Positions 23,328 through 33,793 of a DNA stretch of 64,000 nt are shown here, in pieces (position 1 is the first letter of the stretch; every line of letters starts with the position of its first letter). This stretch comes from Xanthobacter agilis (GTDB lineage: Bacteria; Pseudomonadota; Alphaproteobacteria; Rhizobiales; Xanthobacteraceae), in contig NZ_JABWGX010000001.1 of the NCBI RefSeq assembly GCF_021730435.1, positions 62,001 through 126,000 on the forward strand, given 5' to 3'. The position numbers and the translations under genes are program-made. Below the pieces are notes generated by a model that made no database searches, had not been told where the DNA came from, and saw only the letters and a program-made list of their open reading frames with translations.

Positions 23328-25216
23328 GCCACAGGTTCCTTGCGTTGAACGAGTTCGGTGTGGCGGGCGGTCACCCGCTCCAAGCTCCACTCCGCGCGAA
23401 GGCGTCCCTTAAGCGCCTCGCGCGCGCGGGCCGGTGGCATTTCCTCTTCGTAGACCAGGAGAACCACTTGGTCGGCCATGTCTGGGAGGGCCTGCACGAT
23501 CCGAGCCCGGTGTCCGCCGTCAAGTCGCCCGAACGGGGAGTCGATCACGATTGGGCCTCGAAGCGGCGCGTTGTTCTGTAGGGCCGCTACCAGCGAAAGG
23601 GCGACCACGTGCTCGGCGCCGGCCGAGCGAACGGGAATGTCCGTGTTGTCCTTGTGAACAATGGTGAGACCGTACCCGTCGTTGATCCGCAGCCCCCCAT
23701 AGTCCGGCTCTGTGGTCAGCTGGAGGAAATAGCGCGAGGCATCTGCTTCGACACGGCGGCGCAGTTGTTCCCGATAGACACTCACCGCGTCTTTGAAGAG
23801 ATCCTGGAGGTCCGACGCGAGCGCGCGGCGCCGACGTTCCACGTCGAGCTGGCCACCGGCGAGCTTGTCCAGTTGGCGTTGGAGCTTTTCCCTGAAGGTT
23901 TCGTTCTTCAGCAAAGCCGAGCGGCTTTCGGTCAACCCATCTTCCAATATCTGGATTTGTCGGATGACGTCGTCGTAGTCGCGTCGGAGGCCTCGCAGTT
24001 CATCCTCCGTGCCGTCGCTGATTTGGCGGTCCAGCTCTTCGACCTCGGCCTTCTTGGCGTAAATATCCCGCTCGATTTCTTCGAACCCGCTCCACAGCAA
24101 GACCAGTGCTTCCGGGTTCGCTGTCGCCAGCTGCTCGTCGATGGCGTCAAGCCGGCGTCGGAGGCTGCCGAGTTCGCGTTGCATCACCTGTGGGGCGGCC
24201 CTTTCTTCGCTAACGGCTTCCCGGATCTTTGCTTGAGCCGCCGGAGAGACTCCTTGCAGGCAGGTTGGGCATGACGGGTCGTGATCTTCGGCCAGACTGT
24301 GGAGGACGTGAGCCCGGGTCAGGGCGATCTGGAGCTCACTCTCGCGCGTTCGTAGTGCTGTGGCAGCGGCCAACAGCCGGGGTTTCAACAGCGCCGACCA
24401 AGCGGGTCCCATCGCCTTGCCGATCAGTTCCCGCTGCCTCTCGGCGCGGTTGTCGAGGCCTTTCACCTCATCTTTGAGGCGGTCACGCTTATCGAGCAGC
24501 GACGCCAGACGTTCCCGGCGGCGCATGTCATCCTCGATGGCCACCTTTCGGGCGCGCTCAGTCTCGAGGTCCCGTTCCTGGCGGAACAAGTCATTGGTGA
24601 GCACGTCCCGTTCCTCCACCAGCGACTGGAGTTGATTGCCAAGCTCACGGGTTTTCTGATCGCCCTGCGCTTCAAGCGCGACGCGGGCGTCGGCCCGGTC
24701 CAGTGCTGCCTTCAAGCTGTCGCGCGACGCCGTAAGCACGGGTAAGCCCAATATCCGTTCAATTGAAGCGCTGATCTTCGGCCCGATATCGGTGTCGCCG
24801 TGGAGCAGGTCTTCATATTCTTGGAGCAACTCCCCGTCGAAGAGGAAGAAGCGCGCGATCTGCTCTGGAAGGATTCGTTCCAGTTCGACCTTCGCTTGTT
24901 GTGGCCCGAGAATATGACCACCCCGCTCAAGGTAGTAGTCGATCTCATAATCATCGTCGGTGGTGGGCACGATGCCGCGCACCTTCGGCCGACACGTCCG
25001 GGTGAGCCGATAGTCGGCACCCGCGTAGGTCAATTCCAGACGGACTTCAAAGCCGAAGACGCCATCGGCGCGCGCTTCCCAATTCTCGGTGTCATGCCAG
25101 GAGACGTCGCGCCTTTCCACAGGGGGCTGGTGGACACTCTCGACATCGGTGGTCACCAAGTGGTCACCAAACAAAAAACGACAAAACCGCCTCTCGGCGG
25201 TTTCGCTATAAGTCAT
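23324..25216 (-). pseudogene. DndD/Rad50-like ATPase, N-terminally truncated at the element end
   Basis: The protein has two long coiled-coil arms around a CPTC zinc-hook-like turn (DPSCPTCLQG near residue 350). Its C-terminal ATPase half has the signature-like RSAGAEHVVALSLVAAL and a Walker B IVIDSPFGRLDG. It also has the FFLFDGELLQEY block typical of DndD. The N-terminal 80 to 100 residues with Walker A are missing. In their place the frame reads through the tRNA terminator (ETAERRFCRFLFGDHLVTT). ATP binding should therefore be lost. Homologues act in DNA phosphorothioation-linked or similar defence systems; that role is inferred. Confidence 0.72.
25172..25203 (-). terminator. Rho-independent terminator of tRNA-Gly
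   Basis: Read on the minus strand, AAACCGCC-GAGA-GGCGGTTT is followed by TGTCGTTTTTTG. It lies about 30 bp after the tRNA 3' end and should end the tRNA transcript before the element genes. Confidence 0.8.
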
Positions 25217-25234
25217 TGTCTTTCTGAAGAATTT

Positions 25235-25309
25235 TGGAGCGGGCGATGGGATTCGAACCCACGACCCCAACCTTGGCAAGGTTGTGCTCTACCCCTGAGC
25301 TACACCCGC
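25235..25309 (-). tRNA. tRNA-Gly (GCC)
   Basis: The cloverleaf is complete: acceptor stem GCGGGTG with CGCCCGC, D-arm TAGCTCAGGGGTAGAGCA, anticodon loop CTTGCCAAG (anticodon GCC) and T-arm GTGGGTTCGAATCCCAT. The 3' CCA is encoded. The conjugative element begins directly at its 3' side, so this is the probable attachment site and the gene was restored on integration. Confidence 0.97.
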
Positions 25310-25660
25310 ATCCATCTCGCCGCGCCTCAGTCAGTCGCGGCGGTGCGTTCGTATGCCAGCACGCGATGCCAAATGCAACACTCTTCGTTCCGGTCGCAGT
25401 CAGGGCTGTGGATGTCTCGCCGGCTGAGTATCTGTAAATATATGAAAAATATATTGAAAATACTCCAGCGTAAGGTGCCGCGGCGCGGGGCGGGCGCTTG
25501 ATGCTCATGTGGACCGCTCGCGATCTGCCGAACGCCCAGCGGTGTCAGCGGCGGGAGCCGCGCAACGCGGCGGCGCGGAGAGCATGGGCGGCTTGCCGTG
25601 CTCCGGCCGCACCGCTACAACGGCGCCAACTTTCGCAAACCCCGATGGAGCCGGCGGCTT
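25310..25660. other. Intergenic region between tRNA-Gly and ettA
   Basis: About 350 bp hold no supported gene. An AT-rich patch (25435-25470, with TAAATATATGAAAAATATAT) contrasts with the GC-rich surroundings and probably contains promoter elements for the tRNA or ettA. I cannot place a -35/-10 pair with confidence. Confidence 0.4.
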
Positions 25661-27316
<1,656 letters not shown>

Positions 27317-27371
27317 CGGGCCTTGCCGGCGGATGGACGTGTCCGCCGGCACCCGCGTTCTCGGGGGCTTC

Positions 27372-28691
27372 TCAGGCGCCGCCGGGGGAGATTTCGGCCA
27401 CGCGCACGGTGTTGCGCCCGCCCTGCTTCGCCTTGTAGAGCGCGGCATCGGCCGACATGAGCAGCGTCTGGCGATAGGTCGTCAGATCGCCAATCTTGGG
27501 CACGCGCTCCAGTGTCGAGCCGCCCACGCTGACGCTCAGACGGCCAAGATCACTTGCTTCATGGGGAAGGTCGAGGACGAAAACCGCCTGCCGCACGCGC
27601 TCGGCCACCACCTGCGCGCCGGCGTGGTTGGTCCCCGGCAACACGATCGCGAACTCTTCGCCGCCATAACGGCAGACCGAATCGCGCGGTCGCGAGCAGG
27701 CGCTGACCAGGGCTTTTGCCACCTCCCGCAAGCTGCGGTCGCCGGCGGCGTGGCCATAATGATCGTTGAAGCGCTTGAACTGGTCCACATCGACGATGAG
27801 CAATGACACCGGCTGGCGTTCGCGCCGGGCCGAGCCCAGCTCCATCCGGAAAATCTTCTCGAACTGGCGCCGATTGAACAGGGTCGTCAGGTAATCGCGC
27901 TCGGCCAGCAACTGGAAACGTCGATTGGCGTTGGTGAGGCCGCGGATGGTATTGTCGTAATTGGTGACATCCACCAGGGCGATGCTGCCGCCGACGATGT
28001 CGCCCTCCGCGTTGCGCACCGGCTCCACCGACATCCGGAAGAAGCGCCCGCGCCATTTCAGCTCATGCTCGGCCACATCTCCACCGAGGTCGAAGATTTG
28101 AATGTTGCTTTCGAATTTTTGCGCGGCTTCCGGCGAGAGGTCGGCGAGGGGAAGGCCGATAATGCTCTCGGGCGCGAGGCCGGCGGTCCGGGCGAACTGT
28201 CCGTTGACCCGTGTGTAGCGCCCTTCGCGGTTCACGACGCACAGGGCGACCGGCGCTTCAGTATATAGCGTCTTGGGATCGAGCAGGCCGCGTGCGTCGG
28301 AGGCTTCGGCGGTGATGTCGATGCTGACGCCGAAGAAACCATCCGGCGCGCCGTCGTCCCGGCGCACGGGAGCGCCACTGACGTCAAGTATGCGGATGGT
28401 TCCATCCGCGTGCTGGGTTTTGTGAACAAGGTTTTCGAGCGAGCTGCCGTTATCCACGGCGGTCCGGAATGCGGTCTCGAAATCAATGGGGCCGATATTG
28501 GGCAAAAGGGAAAAGTATGGGCGCCCGATGACTTCATTGGGAGAAAGGCCGAGCAGGGATTTACTTGCAGAAGAGGAAAAGCTGAATTCGCAATTCCGGT
28601 TGACCTGCCACACCCAATATTGAGACGTCTCGGCTGTTCGCTGTAGGGGTGGCTCGTCGAGCACGTTGCTTTCACTCATCGCAATTGGCAA
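27372..28691 (-). CDS. PAS-PAS-GGDEF diguanylate cyclase
   Basis: This enzyme should make cyclic di-GMP. Two PAS domains (about residues 20-135 and 150-265) precede a GGDEF domain. The active site reads RYGGEEFAIVLPG near residue 340, an active GGEEF. The product-inhibition site RPRD lies exactly five residues upstream. No membrane segment is seen, so it is a cytoplasmic sensor. The start could also be the second ATG, four codons in. It is convergent with ettA and shares no operon with metA. Confidence 0.93.
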   Translation of the reverse strand: MPIAMSESNVLDEPPLQRTAETSQYWVWQVNRNCEFSFSSSASKSLLGLSPNEVIGRPYFSLLPNIGPIDFETAFRTAVDNGSSLENLVHKTQHADGTIRILDVSGAPVRRDDGAPDGFFGVSIDITAEASDARGLLDPKTLYTEAPVALCVVNREGRYTRVNGQFARTAGLAPESIIGLPLADLSPEAAQKFESNIQIFDLGGDVAEHELKWRGRFFRMSVEPVRNAEGDIVGGSIALVDVTNYDNTIRGLTNANRRFQLLAERDYLTTLFNRRQFEKIFRMELGSARRERQPVSLLIVDVDQFKRFNDHYGHAAGDRSLREVAKALVSACSRPRDSVCRYGGEEFAIVLPGTNHAGAQVVAERVRQAVFVLDLPHEASDLGRLSVSVGGSTLERVPKIGDLTTYRQTLLMSADAALYKAKQGGRNTVRVAEISPGGA

Positions 28692-28841
28692 TCCTGCAGC
28701 ACATGCTCCAGTGTCGTCGTTATTTGGTGAAGACTTTCACGAAGACTTGTAGTTGGATAAGATCAAAACTCTAGGTTGGCTGACGAAGCTTGTCAATGTA
28801 TACTTTCTGTCCCGAAACGGCGTGTGGGTGTCTGGTGTTGT

Positions 28842-29810
28842 TTATGGTTCCGGGCGCCTGGCTGGGTGTAATGCGGTATATTCATGCTCCTCACTGCGCC
28901 CGATGTCCTCCGTCGCGAAGGGAGTCGTCTGGTATATCTCGTTGATCCAGTTCGCGAACAAGAGATGGGCGTGGCCGCGCCAACGGTTTTCGGGGGGCTC
29001 GCTGGGGTCGTTGGCCGGGAAGTAATGGGCGGGTAGTCGGGTCCGTGGATCCTTCGCGGCATCCCGGAAATATTCATTCGCCAGAGTTGAGGTATCATAT
29101 TCCAGGTGATTGAACAGGTGCAGGGTCCGCCGCCGGGGATCGTCGATGAGGCATAGCCCGGCTTCCGCGCATTCGGCCAACACGACGAGCCCGCTGTCGG
29201 CGGGGATGTCGCGCGCTCGCGCTTCCGCCCAGCGGGAGACCGGCACCCGGAATGTGTCCGGGAAACCCCGCAGGAAGGGGGAGGCGGGCTGCAACGTACG
29301 GTGGCGGTAGAGGCCGAAGGCCTTTTGGGGCAGGTCGTGCTTCGGCATGCCGTGGAAGTGGTGCACGGCGGCGAGGGCGGCCCAGCAGATGGTGAAGGTG
29401 CGGTGGACGTGGGTCTGGGTCCAGTCCAAAACGCGGGCGACCTCGTCCCAGTAAGTGACAGCCGAAAAGGGCAGGTGCTCCACCGGCGCGCCCGTGATGA
29501 CGAGGCCGTCGAACCGTTCGTGGCGCACCTCCTCCCAGGGCCGGTAGAAGGCGGCCATGTGGTCATGGGGCGTATTGCGGGAGACGTGATCGGTCAGGCG
29601 CACCAGGGTCAGTTCCACCTGGAGCGGCGTGGCGCCCAGCAGACGGGCGATCTGCACTTCGGTGGCGATCTTGTCGGGCATCAGGTTCAGCAGCGCGATG
29701 CGCAGGGGGCGGATGTCCTGCCGCACCGCCTCGCCCTCGCCCATCACCATCACGTTTTCCGCTTCCAGGGTGCGGCGCGCGGGCAGAAGGTCGGGGATCT
29801 TGATGGGCAT
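28842..29810 (-). CDS. metA: Homoserine O-acetyltransferase, MetA type
   Basis: MetA acylates homoserine in the first committed step of methionine synthesis. The 322-residue protein keeps the canonical numbering: catalytic Cys142 (FTICWAALAAVHHF) and the HLEYDTSTLANEY block with the catalytic His and Glu. Residue 111, the acyl-CoA selector, is Glu (TGAPVEHLPF). Published work on the family links Glu111 to acetyl-CoA and Gly111 to succinyl-CoA, so acetylation is expected here despite the usual succinyltransferase name. The start is MPIKIPDLLP; the upstream 32 codons overlap a structured leader. Confidence 0.94.
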   Translation of the reverse strand: MPIKIPDLLPARRTLEAENVMVMGEGEAVRQDIRPLRIALLNLMPDKIATEVQIARLLGATPLQVELTLVRLTDHVSRNTPHDHMAAFYRPWEEVRHERFDGLVITGAPVEHLPFSAVTYWDEVARVLDWTQTHVHRTFTICWAALAAVHHFHGMPKHDLPQKAFGLYRHRTLQPASPFLRGFPDTFRVPVSRWAEARARDIPADSGLVVLAECAEAGLCLIDDPRRRTLHLFNHLEYDTSTLANEYFRDAAKDPRTRLPAHYFPANDPSEPPENRWRGHAHLLFANWINEIYQTTPFATEDIGRSEEHEYTALHPARRPEP

Positions 29811-29869
29811 GGCGTCGTCCTCGGCTCGCGGGGAACTGACGCTTGGTGGCTGGGCCCGTGGTTTGCCGG

Positions 29870-29992
29870 CTTGGCCACATCCTCTCACCAGGGGTGAGAG
29901 TACCACCTTGCCCGGGACGGCAGGTTGGTGTTGGGCGTCGCCCCAACTCTTGATGTGACGCCGTCTCTACGCCGTGTCGCCGGGCTTGGCAA
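29870..29992 (-). promoter_or_regulatory. Structured 5' leader of metA, possible riboswitch or attenuator
   Basis: On the minus strand upstream of metA, GACGGC pairs with GCCGTC around an inner GTTGGG/CCCAAC stem. A perfect CTCTCACC/GGTGAGAG hairpin follows, then GC-rich pairing segments up to the start codon. The density of stems suggests an RNA leader. I could not match it to the SAM-II consensus common upstream of metA in this order, so the ligand is unknown. Confidence 0.35.
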
Positions 29993-30023
29993 TGCGCGCC
30001 GGCGGCCCTTTGCCGGGCGGGGC

Positions 30024-31172
30024 CTATTCGTAGGTGGCGATGCTGCCCGCCAGCGGGTAAGCCGATTGCACGGCTTGGCTGGCTTTTTCGATCTCGATGC
30101 CGTCGTCGCGCACCTGGGTGATGCGGCCGGTCACTGTGAAGGCCGGATAGACGAAGGGCAGGGCATTGCCGGTGATGACATCGGGCCGGTCCAGAAGGCT
30201 GAAGTGCAGGTGCGGCGCGGTGGAATTGCCCGAGGAGCCGACCTTGCCGATCACATCGCCCGCCCTGATCTGCTCGCCCACCTTGGCGCTGACGGAGCCC
30301 TGCTTGAAATGGGCGTAGAAGGCATAAACGCCGGGCGCGATGCGCTGGACCACATAATTGCCGCCGAAGTCGGGCGGCCCCCGCAGGCCCATGGCGGGGG
30401 TGTGGGGCGCACCATCCGCCATGCCATCCCGCATGGCGATCACCTCGCCGTCGGCCACCGCCAGAACCGGTTGGCCGAACGCGGGAAAATGCGCGTTCTC
30501 CTTGCCGTCGCCGGTAAAGGGCAGGTCGTTGACGAGCTGGACGTAGTCGATGGAATAGGTCTCCGGTGTTGCGATCCGGGTGCCGGCGGAATGGCGCACA
30601 TTGCGATGCAGAGCGGGCGTGCAGCATCCGTTGAAGGTCACCCATCCCTCGCCCCTCAAGGGCGGCTGGATGGTGATCGGGGGCGCGGTGTTCACGCTCA
30701 CCTCTGGCCCCTCGATCGGCGCGCCGGTGAACAGCGCGCGCACCGGCGCCGGCGCGTCCTCAAGCGAGGTGAAGATGCGATGGGTGAGCCGGTCCGGCAC
30801 CGGGCCGCCCTCAAGCTCGAGGTCCACCTTGATGGCTGCCGCTCCGTTGGCGGGCAGGCGTGACAGGGCCTTCTGGTCGAGGATCTCCCGTGTGGCCGCG
30901 TTCAGCTCGGCCCCGGTGAAACGGCCGAGCGTCCGCCCCGCCGGGTCCAGGATTTCAAGTGCGCTGACCGCGACCGGCACCGGAAAGGTGTTCACGACGA
31001 GCAGGTCATATTCCACGTGGAGCTTGCCGTCGTCGCCACGCATCCAGCTTGCCGGACGCAGGGGGCTCACGAACAGCGCCGTCGACTCCGTTCGAATCGC
31101 TTCGGCCGGTTCCCCATGGAGCGGTCCGGCGGCCAGCAGCAGGAGGGCGACGAGGGCAGCGCGAAGGGTCAC
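30024..31172 (-). CDS. M23-family peptidase (LytM-like), exported
   Basis: The 382-residue protein has a clear signal peptide (MTLRAALVALLLLAAGPLHG). A beta-rich N-terminal domain of about 150 residues follows (EYDLLVVNTFPVPVAVSALE), then an M23 domain from about PETYSIDYVQLVNDLPFTGD to SSGNSTAPHLHFSLLDRPD. The HLHF motif is the second zinc site. The first site is less canonical: the usual HxxxD is not obvious, although SIDYV supplies an Asp, so the enzyme may bind rather than cut peptidoglycan. It would act in the periplasm. Its gene stands alone, divergent from tam. Confidence 0.85.
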   Translation of the reverse strand: MTLRAALVALLLLAAGPLHGEPAEAIRTESTALFVSPLRPASWMRGDDGKLHVEYDLLVVNTFPVPVAVSALEILDPAGRTLGRFTGAELNAATREILDQKALSRLPANGAAAIKVDLELEGGPVPDRLTHRIFTSLEDAPAPVRALFTGAPIEGPEVSVNTAPPITIQPPLRGEGWVTFNGCCTPALHRNVRHSAGTRIATPETYSIDYVQLVNDLPFTGDGKENAHFPAFGQPVLAVADGEVIAMRDGMADGAPHTPAMGLRGPPDFGGNYVVQRIAPGVYAFYAHFKQGSVSAKVGEQIRAGDVIGKVGSSGNSTAPHLHFSLLDRPDVITGNALPFVYPAFTVTGRITQVRDDGIEIEKASQAVQSAYPLAGSIATYE

Positions 31173-31299
31173 GGCAAGGCTCCGCGGCGGAACGTGATCG
31201 AACTATAGCCGAACGGTGGACGCGGCGGTAGCGCGCAACGCAAACGTCCCGCCACATGGAGTGCTAGTGTGAGTGCCCGCGTCCGTCAGGAGACCTCCC

Positions 31300-32076
31300 A
31301 TGGCCGATTGGAATGCCCGCCAGTATCTGAGATTCGAAGACGAGCGCACCCGCCCGGCCCGAGACCTTCTGGCGCAGGTTCCGTTGGAGCGAGCGTCGTT
31401 CGTGGTGGATCTCGGCTGCGGTCCGGGCAATTCCACGGAGCTGCTGGCGGCGCGCTTTCCCGACGCGGAGGTGGTGGGGCTCGACACCTCCGCGGCGATG
31501 CTGGAGGCGGCGCGGGCGCGCCTGCCCCGCGGGCGGTTCGAGATCGCCGATGCCGCCACCCTCACGCTGCCGCGGCCGGCCGATCTCATCTTCGCCAACG
31601 CGGTCCTGCAATGGGTGCCGGACCATGAGAGGGTTTTCCCGCGCCTTCTCTCCCTGCTCGCGCCCGGCGGCGTGCTGGCGGTCCAGATGCCCGACAATCT
31701 GGACGAGCCGTCCCATGTGGCCATGCGGGAGACGGCCATGTCCGGCCCCTGGTCATACAAGCTGCGCGACGCCGTGGCCGCGCGCACCGTGCTGCCGCCG
31801 CCGACCGCCTATTACGACCTGCTGATCGCCGCCGCGGAACAGGTGGATATCTGGCACACCATCTACAACCATCCTCTCGCCAGCCCCGCGGCCATCGTGG
31901 AATGGGTGAAGGGCACCGGCCTCAGGCCTTTCATCGACCCCCTGGAGGGTGACGAAAAGGTTCAGTTTCTGGAGGGTTACCGGCGGCGGCTGGTGACGCC
32001 TTATCCGATGCGGGCCGACGGCAGGGTGCTGCTGGCCTTTCCGCGCCTGTTCATCGTGGCGCGACGTGCCGCTTGA
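31300..32076 (+). CDS. tam: Trans-aconitate 2-methyltransferase
   Basis: Tam methylates trans-aconitate, a spontaneous by-product and inhibitor of the citrate cycle, with S-adenosylmethionine. The 258-residue length and the motifs [32 protein letters not shown] (SAM binding), [23 protein letters not shown] and the C-terminal [20 protein letters not shown] match the family closely. The start is an ATG preceded by AGGAGA. A strong terminator follows. Confidence 0.95.
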   Translation: MADWNARQYLRFEDERTRPARDLLAQVPLERASFVVDLGCGPGNSTELLAARFPDAEVVGLDTSAAMLEAARARLPRGRFEIADAATLTLPRPADLIFANAVLQWVPDHERVFPRLLSLLAPGGVLAVQMPDNLDEPSHVAMRETAMSGPWSYKLRDAVAARTVLPPPTAYYDLLIAAAEQVDIWHTIYNHPLASPAAIVEWVKGTGLRPFIDPLEGDEKVQFLEGYRRRLVTPYPMRADGRVLLAFPRLFIVARRAA

Positions 32077-32082
32077 AACGGC

Positions 32083-32112
32083 AAGCGCGCGGGGGGGCTT
32101 CCGCGCGCTTTT
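32083..32112. terminator. Terminator between tam and metQ
   Basis: AAGCGCGCGG and CCGCGCGCTT form a 10-bp stem around a short G-rich loop. Only short T and A runs flank it, but it sits between two convergent transcripts and could serve both. Confidence 0.65.
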
Positions 32113-32232
32113 GAGTCAGGGCATGTTCAAGCGAAGTGGAGTCCGGTTCGCGTGAAGAAAAGGCGTCCATACACATCCGAGGGCGCATGACGCGAGCCCA
32201 GACGCACGGAAACCGCTCGAATGGCCGGGGGG

Positions 32233-33036
32233 TCACCAGCTCGGCAGCACGGCGCCCTTGAAGGTGTCGAGGATGAAGGTCTTCACCTCGGGCGACTGAT
32301 AGCTTTCCACCAGCGTCTTCACCCAGGGCTTGTCCTTGTCCTCGGTGCGCACGGCGATCACATTCACATAAGGGCCCTTGGGCTCCTCGCGGAGGATGGG
32401 GTCCTTCACCGGGTCGAGGCCGGCTTCCTTGGCATAATTGGTGTTGATGCCGGCGGCGTCCACGTCGGGCAGGGAGCGGGGGAGCTGGGCGGCGTCGATC
32501 TCGACGAACTTGAACTTCTTGGGGTTCTCCAGAATGTCCGCCACCGAGGCCTTCACGCCGGCCTTCGGATCGACCTTGATGATCCCCTTGTCCGCCAGCA
32601 GCAACAGCACGCGGCCGCCGTTGGTGGGATCATTGGGAATGGCGATGGTCGCGCCCACCGGGATGGCGTCAAAGCTCTTGTACGTCTTGGAATAGATGCC
32701 GATGGGGAAGTTCACGGTGTAGCCCACGGGCGTGATCTTGTAGCCGCGGTCGGCGATCTGGGCGTCGAGATAGGGCTTGTGCTGAAACGAGTTGGCCTGG
32801 ATCTCGCCGGATGCCAGGGCGGCATTGGGCACCACATAGTCCGAGAATTCGACGATCTGGATGTCGAGCCCGTTCTTGGCGGCGATGGGCTTCACCGCCT
32901 CCAGAATCTGGGCATGGGGGCCGGGGGTGACGGCCACCTTGATGGCCTCGGCGCGGGCCGCGCCCGCCGCGAGGCCGGAGAGCCCCAGCGCGGCCGCAAG
33001 GGTGAGCGCGGAAAGGGCAAGGGCGGGGAGCTTCAT
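32233..33036 (-). CDS. metQ: Methionine ABC transporter substrate-binding protein MetQ
   Basis: MetQ captures methionine in the periplasm for MetNI. The 267-residue protein has an N-terminal signal peptide (MKLPALALSALTLAAALGLS) and the NlpA-family blocks LDIQIVEFSDYVVPNAALAS, ANSFQHKPYLDAQIADRGY, AIPNDPTNGGRVLLLL and INTNYAKEAGL. No lipobox cysteine is seen at the cleavage site, so it may be a free periplasmic protein rather than a lipoprotein. It is the last gene of a metNIQ operon. Confidence 0.94.
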   Translation of the reverse strand: MKLPALALSALTLAAALGLSGLAAGAARAEAIKVAVTPGPHAQILEAVKPIAAKNGLDIQIVEFSDYVVPNAALASGEIQANSFQHKPYLDAQIADRGYKITPVGYTVNFPIGIYSKTYKSFDAIPVGATIAIPNDPTNGGRVLLLLADKGIIKVDPKAGVKASVADILENPKKFKFVEIDAAQLPRSLPDVDAAGINTNYAKEAGLDPVKDPILREEPKGPYVNVIAVRTEDKDKPWVKTLVESYQSPEVKTFILDTFKGAVLPSW

Positions 33037-33106
33037 GGATGTCTCTCCATCGACGTGAGGGCGGCACGCGTGCGGCCGCGGATGACGGGTTGGGGCGCGC
33101 CGGGCT

Positions 33107-33793
33107 TCAGCCGCGATGGCGCTTGTCGAGGCGGCGGGCGAGGCCGTCGCCCAGGGTCTGCACGCCCTGCACCAGCAGGATCAGCACCACCACCACGGCG
33201 GCCATCACCTCCGGCATGAAGCGCTGGTAGCCGAAGCGGATGCCAAGGTCGCCGAGCCCGCCGCCGCCCACCGCGCCCACCATGGCCGAATAGCCGAGCA
33301 GCGACACCACGGCGAGCGTAAGCGCGAGGGTGATGGAGGGCAGCGCCTCGGGCAGCAGCACCTTGGCGACGATCTGCAGCGGGCTCGCCCCCATGGCGCG
33401 CGCGGCTTCGACCAGGCCCTGGTCCACCTCGCGGATGGAGGCCTCGATCAGCCGGGCGATGAAGGGCGCCGCCGCCACCGTGAGCGGCACGATGGCCGCA
33501 TTGGTGCCGATGGAGGTGCCGGCCACCAGCCGGGTGAAGGGGATGATGGCCACCACCAGGATGATGAAGGGCGTGGAGCGCGCCGCGTTCACCACCAGCC
33601 CCAGGGCGCTGTTCAGCCACGGCGCGGCGAACAGCTCGCCGGGCCGGCTGGTGGCCAGGAACACGCCCAGCGGCAAGCCGATGGCGGTGCCCAGCAGCCC
33701 GGAGACCAGCACCATGTAGAGGGTCTGCCGCGTGGCCTCGAGGATGAGATCCACCATGGCCGGGGAAAGAAGGCCGAATGTGAAGTCAAACAT
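33107..33793 (-). CDS. metI: Methionine ABC transporter permease MetI
   Basis: MetI is the membrane channel of the methionine importer. The 228-residue protein has five hydrophobic helices and the inner-membrane loop [20 protein letters not shown] that docks to the ATPase. Conserved MetI stretches include [20 protein letters not shown] and [20 protein letters not shown], then GYQRF. Its start overlaps the metN stop by 8 bp, and metQ follows after 70 bp. Confidence 0.95.
   Translation of the reverse strand: MFDFTFGLLSPAMVDLILEATRQTLYMVLVSGLLGTAIGLPLGVFLATSRPGELFAAPWLNSALGLVVNAARSTPFIILVVAIIPFTRLVAGTSIGTNAAIVPLTVAAAPFIARLIEASIREVDQGLVEAARAMGASPLQIVAKVLLPEALPSITLALTLAVVSLLGYSAMVGAVGGGGLGDLGIRFGYQRFMPEVMAAVVVVLILLVQGVQTLGDGLARRLDKRHRG

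Larger units (their letters stand above)
1..25234. mobile_element. Integrative conjugative element (right part), ends at tRNA-Gly
   Basis: A continuous block of trb/tra transfer genes, a relaxase, a RepA-type initiator, ParA/ParB-like proteins, DUF736, DUF2840, DUF932 and DUF2285 genes and a toxin-antitoxin pair is typical of alphaproteobacterial ICEs and conjugative plasmids. It stops at the 3' end of a complete tRNA-Gly gene, a standard integration site, and ordinary chromosomal genes follow. No integrase or recombinase is visible, so it should lie beyond the left edge or be lost. The left end and the matching direct repeat of the tRNA 3' end are outside the window, so the exact boundary is inferred. 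Confidence 0.8.

Noticed and set aside
25151-25171. GGTCACCAAG tandem in front of the tRNA terminator as an attachment repeat
   Set aside because: A two-copy tandem of about 10 bp could be an attachment feature, but without the left end of the element no matching direct repeat can be shown.
29811-29992. SAM-II riboswitch before metA
   Set aside because: Expected from related genomes, but the consensus core segments are not found; only unspecific stems are visible.
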